DNA of 64,000 nucleotides from Dendrocalamus latiflorus (lineage: Eukaryota > Streptophyta > Magnoliopsida > Poales > Poaceae). The notes beneath the pieces were generated by a model. The model saw only the letters and a program-made list of their open reading frames with translations, was not told the DNA's origin and ran no database searches. Of this stretch, positions 12,071-22,033 are shown one piece after another. Numbering within the stretch: position 1 is the first letter of the stretch; every line of letters begins with the position of its first letter. Position numbers and translations under genes: made by a program. The stretch is taken from positions 10,390,577 to 10,454,576 of the forward strand of contig CM029647.1 of NCBI GenBank assembly GCA_017311315.1. The letters are read 5' to 3'.

Positions 12071-12295
12071 CCCTGGCTGGATGAGTGATTAGGTTTGGTC
12101 CCAGCAATCTGATCCATTGGATCTGAGTGAGTAAGAGAAAGACAAGGTTAAATAGGATCTTGTCCCTTCATTTCAAACGTTGGTTGGGTTTAGTTGTAAA
12201 TTTCTGGGTGTACTTAGGATAGCTAATGACTATGTGGTACAATTTTCTGTGTGGCTTTAGAATTGTTTTTTTGGTGTATTATATGTGGTTGTAGA

Positions 12296-12680
12296 TGTAT
12301 GTATGTATGTATGTATGTATGTATGTATGTATGTATGTATGTATGTATGTATGTATGTATGTATGTATGTATGTATGTATGTATGTATGTATGTATGTAT
12401 GTATGTATGTATGTATGTATGTATGTAGATATATATGTGTGTATATTTATGTATATATATATGTGTGTGTGTGTATACATATGTACATATATAATATACA
12501 TGTATATGTATATGTACATGTACATGTACATACATACATATATATATGTGTGTGTATACATATATATATACACACACACATGTATATGTATATACGTATG
12601 TATGTATGTATGTGTGTGTATATTTACATATACATATATGCATATATATGTATGTATGCATGTATGTATGTTTGTATGTG
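12296..12680. repeat. (TATG)n and mixed TA/TG microsatellite, right flank of Helitron 1
   Basis: About 33 uninterrupted TGTA units at 12296-12427, followed by degenerate TA/TG/CA alternation to about 12690. It continues the microsatellite seen left of the Helitron. Confidence 0.95.
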
Positions 12681-13810
12681 CATATATATGTACTGTTTAT
12701 TTTGTCGTAAATTTCAATTTGCAGTATTTTATTGTCAATATCAATCTTCGCACTAATATTTCATCTATCCCATTTGTTGCAAGGTATGTCTTTACCAAAG
12801 CTTCTTGAAGAGTTCTACGATGAGCACCACCGATGGATGATCACTACGTGTCAGTCGTGGATCATGGGTGATACGGATGACCCTCCACCCTTCAAGCTAC
12901 GGAGAGGGAGGAAAGTTTAGGAGCTGGATGATCACTATGTCCCAATCCTATGGGCCACGGGCTTGTTGCCCTTTGCGGGCTAGTCTCCATCGGACGCCAG
13001 TTCACCCTGGATAGCAGCCTGCTCTCGGCACTGGTGGATAGGTGGAGGCCCGAGACACACACATGCCACTTTCAGTGTGGTGAGATAATGGTCACTCTGC
13101 AGGACGTCTCATTCTTGACCGGTCTCCCACTCCTAGGTGACACACTTGTTCTAGCCCCTCCACCGATAGACTAGAGGGACAGACTGGCGTATCAGTTCGG
13201 TTTAGCTGTCCTGGAGGGTGCTCATGGCATCCCTCACACTTGGCTGAAGAATTTCAGTGTGCACCCGTAGGATGCACCAAACGAGGTCATCAGGACGCAT
13301 ATCATCGCGTACCTTGTTCAACTCTTTGGTTGGATCATGTTTTCATCTACACACGACGATATTTACAACCCCAAGTTCATTCACCTCGCTGAGTCTTTGG
13401 CTGATGCAGAGGTTGGGGCGATGCCTCAGTACAGCTGGGGATCAGTTGTCCTATGCGCCACATATTGGGGGTTGTACCAGGTCGTGCCCTCGGACGGTAG
13501 GTTCCTACCGCGAGCCGTACACCTATGAGTCAAACTCTATCTAAGTAATGTTTACACTTCGTATGTCTTCTTTTGTAACATAAATGATTCCAGAAATGCA
13601 GGCAATCGAGGGTGGGTCAGCATGGTACAGACTGGCAACCACTACAGCAGGAGTGGACGACAGCATGGACGGGCAGGGCACTGTTGGATGTCAAAATGGA
13701 GCAGAGTCCGTATGACGTTCGGACGTATGACGAGTACTTACAATGGTATGTACCCCAGCCTACAATGCTCGTTCGATTGCCATAGTGCTTATGGTGCCAT
13801 GACATCGTAA

Positions 13811-15026
13811 GACAGTTGCAAAGTCTGATCGTTTCATTTATGAAATTTAGTCTACTCGTTATTAAACCTATTAGGTATGTCATTTCAGTTGGAGCGGGCG
13901 TAGTGCATTGCAAGAGCATCTGAAACCGCCATGAGCAGCCCAAAGCCCCAAACACACCACCGTCCCTATAGAAAACTTTCAAGTACATTCTATCGCGAGC
14001 CAAAAAAATAATGGACAACATGAACTGCAGTCGATCAATGAACCATGCCAAGCGCATCAAGCACACAGTTAGGCCACCATGCTCACCCGCTAGGTCATTA
14101 CGACCTAGCGAGTCTAGCCGGCCATCGTGACCTACCGAGTCTAGCCGAAGTCATAGTACTACCCGTTGATCATCCACAGGCCAGATCGATGAGGAGGTAA
14201 CTTACATACAAACCTACATTTTATTTTTCCTGTTATACCTTATGTTTTGCTAACATCATGACATTTTATTTGTAGAGTTGCCCCTAACTTACATACCCAC
14301 TCAATTCTACTAAAGCTAAGGCACCATTAGGGGTTGCCCAGAGCCTTACCTACACTAAAAGTGGGGATGAGTAAAATGAATTGTCTCTGCCCTGGCTCCT
14401 TTCTTCCCCAGGGCTATATATACATGGTCGTAAAGCTGGATTACACGAATGCCCTTGCTAGGGCCCATCATGCAGGGGTACAAATGTCATTTTACATGCG
14501 TACTAGACCTCTTGGCCTAGCAAGCCAAATGGGCAAATGTTGGGGCCACTCCCCAACAATAAAATAATCACTCACAAATCTATTATATAATAAATTATTT
14601 GGCACTGCTCATTTGAGCTTCTGCTTCTGGCTTTTAACTTCTTAATTTCATATTTTCTGGTCTTTTTGTTTTTTGGGGCCTTTTTGCCTTTTCTTTTCTT
14701 TTCTTTATCTTATTCTACGCATTGTTCGTGATTATATAACTTTTAATTTTTAAAATTTAATTATTTTAAAAAGCTACCAATAGCTACAATGCATTTTCAG
14801 TCGCTACAGTATAAAAAACCACAAGCCTAAACTTTTAAGCCCAAATAAGCACCACCAAAGCTAACAATGTGTGATTTAAAAGAGAAATAGGCTAGAAATT
14901 CTAAAGAAAACCTTTAGACAATAATTTGGTGAACCTTAATTGTGACTAGACTACTAACAACCACAATGAGATGTTCTCCTAAAAAATATACTAAAAAATT
15001 CTAAAAATGGAAAGTATATGGTTATT
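13811..15026. other. Gene-free stretch downstream of the PMD pseudogene
   Basis: No gene recognised. It has a short diverged repeat around 14086-14155 (gacctagcgagtctagccgg then gacctaccgagtctagccg), a GC-richer stretch at 14300-14570 without a domain, and AT-rich DNA after 14580 ending in short MITE-like palindromic pieces. Confidence 0.4.
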
Positions 15027-15270
15027 GGGCTTGTTCTTTTTTTACTTCAACTTATGGCTTTTAGCTGCGACTTATAGTTTTTGGGCTGTTTATGAGATAG
15101 AGTACGGAGTAACAGAAACTCACATATAGTTTTAGCCTATATAAATAAAGTTGTTATAGTGTGTACTACAATCAACTTGTAGACCTCATCTTTAAAAAAA
15201 TACTACGTTTGAAAATTAATTAATGTAGAAAAGCTAAAAAGTAGATCTTAGAAGCTGAAAAAAGGGACCT
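15027..15270 (+). mobile_element. Dispersed MITE family, copy A
   Basis: Shares with seven other loci the ordered blocks cttgttcttttt / cttatggcttttagctg / tatataaataaagtt / gtgtactacaatcaacttgt / aaaatactacgtttgaaaa / agaagctgaaaaa. Ends are imperfect inverted repeats of GGCCTGTTCTTTTTGGCTT type. Confidence 0.7.
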
Positions 15271-16111
15271 ATTGTTTGCCAATCCTCTTCCTCGGTCTGG
15301 AAAGGAGGAGCATTGGGTGATGGTACGAGGGATGTTAGAGGCAAGTCAAATCGTGGCTTTCCTCTTGTGACTCACATGATAAGGATTCGTTCTTTCGATT
15401 TTTCCAGTTAGTTTTTGACTTTGGTTTCTTTCAATAATCACTATTTATTAAATTAATAAGCCATAGCCAAAATCTATATGTCGCAACCCAAAAGAACAAA
15501 GCCAAGAAAGAGTCATAATCCATAAAAACAATTCCCATTAAGATATACTTAAATATTACGTTGTGTACACTAAATCGTACTAGGCAATTGGGTGAATTGA
15601 ACAATATAGTTAAAAAGTAGGTAGAAAACCACACCATCACATAGAATTAAACCAATTGGTTTATATCCAGCTTTTTAGAGGGTGGGAACAATATATTAGC
15701 TAGTGTAATCATCTTAAACCTCACGTGACAGGCATAGGCTCAAATCCCATAAAAAACTAACTAAAAACATACACAATAACTCATTCAACCTATGACAATC
15801 AAACTTTGATCATTGGCTAGATAGACAAGGTGTCGCATATTCAATTTTGTTTTGCCACTCAAGATTTTGTGGTTGGAGATATATCTGAAGTCTTACGTAG
15901 GTTGAGGACATTTGATCCATAATAGTTTCCTGATATAGATTTGAAGAGATCCATTATTCACAAATTTTCCACTATGGTCCATCTTAGTCAAAAGCTTTGG
16001 CATTCACTGCTCTGTTTGTTTAAGCTTTTTCTTTGACTTAAAAGCAAAAAATTAAAGATAAAGTCTAAACAAATGGGTAGCTTTTTAACCAAGCTTTTGA
16101 AAAGCCATAAG

Positions 16112-16340
16112 CCACTATTCTTTTTGGCTTCGGCCTATAGTTACGATTTATAACTTTTAGACTGTTCGTGAGAAATAGTATAGAGTAACAGAAACTCACG
16201 TGTGGTTTTGGCCGATATAAATGAAGTTCCTACAATGTGTGCTACAACCAACTTATAGACTCTGCATTGAAAAGACACTCTGTTTGAAAACTAGTTACTA
16301 TAGAAAAGTCGAAAAGCAGCTTTTAGAAGCTGAAAAGAAG
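16112..16340 (+). mobile_element. Dispersed MITE family, copy B
   Basis: Starts ctattctttttggcttcggc and ends agcttttagaagctgaaaag. It contains the family blocks gaaactcacgtgtggtttt, atataaatgaagtt and gtgtgctacaaccaactta. Confidence 0.7.
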
Positions 16341-17523
16341 ATGATATACCCAAAAGCCAATAAAGAGGTGCTTACTTTGGCTTTTGTGGGTTGGGAATAG
16401 GACTTGCCACTTAACTTCATGAAAATTACCTACTAGTGCAATTGTTTATATAGTTTTAGTTATTCTCTTTTTCTCCTCATTTCCTCATTTTTTCTCTTCC
16501 TCCAAACAAAACTACATGACTCGATTCTAGGGCTTGGCCCACACCTTCCTAGATAGTGTGATGATTAAAATTAATTCATAATTTATATTAGAATTTTAGT
16601 TTTTCTCTAATATAATTCGGTTAGCTAAACACTCTCTACTCTCATTCTGTACTATTCTATCCATCCAACCAAACACATTCTTATACCATCCCTATCCATC
16701 CAATCAAACAAGCTATTTAGACCATCCCATCCCACCAACTATTGGATCATCCCATTCCATCTACCCTTATCCACCAAACCAAACACACCCTCACTGAGTT
16801 GGATGAGCTTATCTAGCTTTTTTCTTGAACCAAGCCATCTAGCTTATTGAGATAATATTCCATAAACTTGAATCAACTCATCCAGGATGACCTCATCCCA
16901 TCCACCCAAACACAGGAACAACCTCCAAATCCTAGATGAGACTATCCCATCCACCATCATCCACCAAACCAAACACACCTAAAATCAACTGTGTCCAGAA
17001 GTTCAACTCTGGAATTTATTTCCTGGAGAATCATGCTATATGGGCACTTGTTCATCTTTTTCAAATTCTTGATCACTTCCAGGTAAGGGTGGGAGTGGTT
17101 AGGAGTAGGTGCGACCCTACCCTAACCCATGCTGCCAGAGCATGGAACGGTCCCCACGGTTCGACCCATTGGAGTAGCTATAGTGACCCCAATGCCCCAA
17201 TGGATCTCAAGGGTCGAGCATTTTAAATAACCAGCATACTACTATGGAATGGAACTAATTGCAAGATCAAAACTTCAAAAACATTACTCATATGGTTGGC
17301 TGAAGTTGATATATCCTAGGACATAATTCAAATAGTATGTAATTCAACCGGTAGCATCAACTGACAAGCATAGTGGTCATAATAATGCTCAGGTGGCAAA
17401 AAAGATCATTGTGATCATACATAATAGCATACAAGTTCCACTTTAATGAAACTCTTGATCCTAAAGGTATTGAGTCGAAACAGGGAAAACACATTTGCTT
17501 CTCCATAAGCGTAAACTTCCATT
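16341..17523. other. Gene-free stretch with MITE-like remnants
   Basis: From 16640 to 16985 there are repeated ccatccaaccaaacacattc and catcccatccacc segments related to the 5873-6108 MITE. At about 17085-17170 lies taagggtgggagtggttagg, possibly one end of the hAT element whose transposase lies to the right. No coding sequence was recognised. Confidence 0.4.
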
Positions 17524-17604
17524 CTACACCTCAGCTTCAGCCTCACCGTTCTTCTTGTTGTGCTTCTTGGAATACCTCAGGTTCCTCAGGAACTTGGGGT
17601 CCAT
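17524..17604 (-). pseudogene. RPL29: Last exon of 60S ribosomal protein L29 (captured or stranded fragment)
   Basis: After a splice acceptor GTGTGTAG the frame reads MDPKFLRNLRYSKKHNKKNG then EAEAEV and a stop, the C-terminal 26 residues of the roughly 60-residue large-subunit protein L29. The conserved basic N-terminal part (normally AKSKNHTAHNQS) was not found in the next 900 bp upstream. It therefore cannot make L29 by itself. It lies downstream, on the same strand, of the decayed hAT transposase. Confidence 0.85.
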
Positions 17605-17893
17605 CTACACACATGGAGAAAACAAATGTCAGTGAAAAAATAAATGAATGGTGATAAAATTGCATAAACGGGTGTCCCTTGACAGAGGCAAAACTGATAT
17701 TAGTTCAATATGAATCTCCATATTAAGATGATTTATCAAGAATTATTATCCTAATTAATTAAGTTCAATCACAATACCACATTTTTCCAATCTACACAAG
17801 CAATTTCGAACCAAATTAACATAACTAAAACTCCGGCCATAAACAGTGCATTTCCAAACTTTCAGAACAACAAGATCATATGCTAGATCATAC

Positions 17894-17948
17894 CTATTAG
17901 CCTCCCCTCCTTTGAGTAACTGGTGCCACTAGAATCCTCCAAGAACAC
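17894..17948 (-). other. Small exon-like segment with both splice signals
   Basis: A 55-bp segment between TTCTTGTAG and GTATGATC on the minus strand, with the open phase VFLEDSSGTSYSKEGRLIG. It lies between the L29 exon and the hAT transposase on the same strand. Source unknown; it may be an exon used in transcripts that reach the L29 exon. Confidence 0.35.
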
Positions 17949-18417
17949 CTACAAGAACCATTAAGCAATGGTTAAAAGGCATAAACACACTTCAACTAAA
18001 AAAGCAAGGGGTTCTGCTAGATTTCTACTATATATTAATGGATTTAGAATAATAGACAGTAGGCATATCAAGACATGGCACTTAATCAAGAGAACCAAAA
18101 TCAAATGAAATAATAAAAAACACAAACTTCTTTGGTGAACCCCCCAAAATTAAGCACTATTGGACAGAAACTATTCATTTTCATCTGCCTATCTGCAATA
18201 GCTACATGAACAATCAAATGAGCTGAACCTTAAATATTCAGCCACATATTTGAGGGCAACAAAGGAATAATTTACAATACCTGTAAATTCATAAGTCATA
18301 GATGAATATCATCTTTTTCAATGAGGTCAAAAATCGAGTCCATTCTAAGTCGACTAGCACCTACGATTCAAAAGAAATAAAGAAGAAATATTACATTTCT
18401 TAAAGCATTAGGAGAAA

Positions 18418-20430
18418 TTACAAAGAGATTAGACATAAGGTTTTACCATATGCTCTCAACCAATTCTGTAGGCATACAAGCGCTTCAACTATCTTAGGAG
18501 TCATTCGGCTTTGGAAATCAGAGATGACTCTCTGACCAGTGCTAAATGCTGACTCAGATGCCACCGTTGAAGCAGGCACCACTAAAACATCCTTAGCCAT
18601 GCAAGCCAAAGTTGGATATTCAAGAGAATTCATTCGCCACCAGTTCAAGATATTAAAGTGACCACCTTGAGGGAGTTGGGGCTTTGCTATATATGTTTCA
18701 AGTTCTGAGGACACCAAGCTTGCTGAGTGGACCCTACTACTAAGGTGTTGATCCCAATCCGCCAGTCGGTCACTACCATCCGCACCCATCCCAACACCAC
18801 CACTTCCTTGAGGAATAAAATCTGAGTTGTCATTATTCAATTGAGCATATTCATTGAAGAGATGTGTGAACACCTTCTTTACTCTTGCAAGTTTAGATGG
18901 AGCCTTACTCCCAAAAGCTGGGAGAAAGCGGAACTGAAGAAAGGCAAATTTAAATTGTGGATCCAAAATGACAGGGATTGATAATGCCATCCACGATAAT
19001 TTCTAATATTTCTTGAATTTTTTTGCATGTATTTAACCATGTTGTGAATACTAAGATCCACCTTAGAACCCCCTCTCTCTCTAAAGAAAGCTTTACTTCC
19101 CAAATCACATGAAACCATAGGTTTGCAGTGGCATACTTTGAGCCTAAAATCACATCCGTAGCATCATAGAACACTTTCAGTAGTCTACACACCACTTCCA
19201 CCTTTTCCCAATCATCAAAAGTTGGTGTGTAAGTGTAGTTTTGATCTTGCAGCCCTAAAGAATCAAAAGTTCTTCTAAATTTCATAACTGTAGCAATCAT
19301 AAGGTAGGTTGAGTTCCATCTGGTAGAAACATCAAGGCGTGGGTGCACAACATCTGAAATGCCTAGCTGTGTAACTATCTCTTCAAACCTTTCCTTCCGA
19401 GATTGGGATCCCTGAATGTATTTCACACTCTCCCAAATTTTGGTGATAATGGGGTTAACAAACCCCAAGCCTGCTTGGCATATCAAGTTCAGGACATGCG
19501 TTGCACAACGCTGGTGCAAAAATCTACCTTGTCCAAGTAGCATGTTCTTACCTAACAAGTTAGCCTTCAACAACATAATTATCTAACAAGTTAGCCTTCA
19601 ACAACGTAGCCATTGCACCATTGCTGCTGGCATTATCCAATGTGATCGCAAACAACTTGTTTTCATAGTTCCAATCTTATATAGACTTTAGGACTACATT
19701 GAACACAGCTACACTAGTGTGCAGTGTCTCTAAGACAGAGAACTTTATGATTCTCTTCTGCAACTCCCAATCACCATTTATATAGTGACAAGTGATACAC
19801 ATGTAGCCCAAGGTCTTATTGGAAGTCCACATATCCATCGTCAAATAAATCCTTGAGCTGGAACTATTAAGCACCTCCTTAAAAGCTTGCTTTTGCTCCT
19901 TAAATTCTTTGAGGCAATTGTTTTTCAATGTTTTTCTCGATACCGTCTTGAAGAGTAGATTTAGACTGGAGACAAACTTTCAAAATCTATCATACTCCAC
20001 AATTGAAAATGGCAACTCATGAAGCACGACCATTCTAACCAACTCTCTGCGTGATACCTCATGATCAAAACTCCAATCTCTCAAAGTCACACCATTCGGA
20101 GACATAACCGTGGCATTCAACTTATCCACGACTTTAAGAGCCTTTTTCCTTTCTTTGCATCTCATTAGGTGATTGTGCAAAGCACTTGTTCCTGCCCTAT
20201 GTTTAGCTCTAATCTTTGCATTGCAACGCTTACATTATCCCTTTGTAATAACTCCATCAACACGGATAGGCATGTATTCTCGCCAAGCCTTAGATCTGAA
20301 CTTTCTTCCATCTCCAAGAAATGAGCTTCCAATATCAACAGCAACATTTTCTTCTTCTTCTTTGTCACTTTCCTCATCCTCATGCATTTTAGTATTAGCA
20401 TCAATGCCTATCAAGAACATTGAAGATCTT
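18418..20430 (-). pseudogene. hAT-superfamily transposase (RICESLEEPER/BED type), decayed
   Basis: DNA transposase of the hAT superfamily in several broken frames. In order: an acidic N-terminal stretch (about 20420-20300), a partial BED zinc-finger-like block (LMRCKERKKALKVVDKL), then WSFDHEVSRRELVRMVVLHE with LPFSIVEYDRF, SRIYLTMDMWTSNKTLGYMC with CHYINGDWELQKRIIKF, and GRFLHQRCATHVLNLICQAG. Next come RLDVSTRWNSTYLMIATVMK and the C-terminal dimerisation region LNWWRMNSLEYPTLACMAKD ... SESAFSTGQRVISDFQSRM. Frame changes near 18960-19120, 19560-19680 and 19930-19980 and a short local repeat around 19560-19600 (ctaacaagttagccttcaac twice) show it is not intact. The element ends were not fixed. 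Confidence 0.88.
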
Positions 20431-22033
20431 AGATTATTTTAGAACGCATTTGAAAACTTAGACCATAAATAAGCAGGACAAACATTTGAAAACTTAGCCT
20501 CAAAAAGTAATTGCCATTTGCTATGTAGGAATGCAAAAATCCAACAATTGAATAACCTATGACCTTCATTTAGAATATTGCAATGTTTACCGTACTCACG
20601 AAGTAAAGCTGCCTTCTGCTTAAAATGTAAGAATAAAGAGGATGTATAGCTTAAAACCAAGAAACTCAGCATCACAATTGCCAGAATTTCAAACAATGTA
20701 TAGAAGTACTAGTGTAAGCTAGCAAAGGCAACTTGCTGAAATAAGAATCAAAATATTTGAATGTCTTCACTCGAATCATGAAAATAAGCATAACTAGCAC
20801 AAATAATCAAATCCAATGATTAATGGCAATGAAATAAAGAACCTAACTAATATGACAAGGTCATCAGGACTCACAAGATGAACAATTCACACTTATTGAC
20901 TAGAATCAATTTCATGCTACCATTGTTCAATTTAAGATTTGCAAAAGCCAAAGGTTTAGCAGTTCTACTTCTATAATCAATTCTACATAGGATATTTCAA
21001 ATAAAATTCTCATGGTGATTTTTACTGTGTATAAATCTAGGCCTCAAACAACTAAGAATCCATCAAGTATAATCAAAATGCATGTACAACTAAGAAACTC
21101 ACCATGAGGGGTACTGACAAGCGAAAGCAGAGTTGTCAGAGACCTCATAGCAGCAGAGAACCTTGTCGTCAGAGAATGTTGTACTGTTGGAACTCCTCCA
21201 TCTTCTTGCATCTGGAGCTCCAGCTCCTCCATCCCACAAAGGGGATGAGCACCCCCAATGCCACCTTCCTCCTCGTCCGCATCGAAGTCGCTCCACCTCC
21301 GACCGCCACCCTCTTCCTCCTTTGCTGCTCGGCCGCCACAACATCTTCGAATTCTTGGCTCGGTTGCTTCATGGTGCTAGAGGCGGTGAAGGCGGTGCGT
21401 AGGGATGGAGGCGACGCAGTTCAGGGTGGAGGTCTGGAGGATCGACGGTGATGGATCGAGAAGAGGCAGCATTGGGCAATCGTTGGCGGCAGCGGATCGA
21501 GGAGAGGTGAGCGCCAAGCAGTCGAGCGACTGTCGGCGGTGGCGGACTGAGGTCCGAGGAGAGGCGAGCATGCTGCTGGCGGTGACGGATCGAGGAGACG
21601 CCAACGTCGAGCAGTCATCGGCAGTGGCAGACCGAGGAGAGGCTAGCGCTGAGTGATTCATGGAATCGACTCACTCGATCCTCCAAAACCTATAATGTCA
21701 AACTTATTAAACCTACTTTTTTTATTAGACACCTCTGGTCCACACTTCATAAATTTTGAGCCGGGTTGATGGTTCATTGGATTTGGCTGAACCATTCCCG
21801 CACCTACATCAGGCAGTCCGATGATACAATAAGAAATCCACTTTATAGAGCTGTGACGTAACAATGCAACATGCGGCCCACAACGAATGCACGCTACGCT
21901 AACGACACGCGGCCGGCATCGTCGCATTTTTCCGTCCACAACCCCCCAGCACCCTACCACGGTGCCCACCACCACACACCAATCCTCGCCACGCACGCCT
22001 CCTGTCGCCTCGTTGCTCGCGGCGGCGCCGGCG
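20431..22033. other. Gene-free stretch left of the HPR2 gene
   Basis: Up to about 21100 it is AT-rich with nothing recognised. From 21430 to 21655 there are diverged repeats of about 60 bp built on gatcgaggagaggcgagc (at about 21495, 21556, 21587 and 21630). From 21870 to 22033 is the GC-rich 5' flank and leader of the reductase gene. Confidence 0.45.

Larger units (their letters stand above)
7456..12295 (-). mobile_element. Helitron-like element 1 (4840 bp, non-autonomous) carrying gene fragments
   Basis: Read on the minus strand the element begins with TCTACAACCACATATAAT (plus 12295 downwards), preceded by A, and ends with GCGCGGGCACTTTACTAG (plus 7456), followed by T. This is the A^T insertion and CTRR end expected of Helitrons. 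A palindromic, GC-rich block (CGTTGCAACG then CGCGGG) lies just inside the CTAG end, though its stem is weaker than in element 2. Removing the element rejoins a TA/TATG microsatellite. Inside are exons of at least four unrelated genes, all in minus orientation with GT-AG borders kept. No Rep/helicase frame was found, so it needs a helper in trans. The 5' region resembles that of the element at 49848-59284. Confidence 0.78.

Noticed and set aside
11278..12092. Arg/Gly/Ala-rich plus-strand frames up to 258 residues
   Set aside because: Composition-driven frames antisense to the captured GALT-like exon and its purine-rich leader; no domain.
7456..12295. Pack-MULE interpretation of the first multi-gene element
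   Set aside because: No long terminal inverted repeats or 9-11-bp duplication were found at the edges, whereas A^T, TC and CTAG ends fit a Helitron.
12223..12808. Open frames of Met-Tyr-Val-Cys / Tyr-Ile-His-Thr repeats up to 185 residues; also considered as a CRISPR-like array
   Set aside because: They arise from the (TATG)n microsatellite; there are no spacers between identical repeats.
17086..21810. Exact ends for the hAT element that holds the transposase (taaggg... to ...cattcccgcaccta)
   Set aside because: The candidate termini match only loosely and no convincing 8-bp duplication flanks them.
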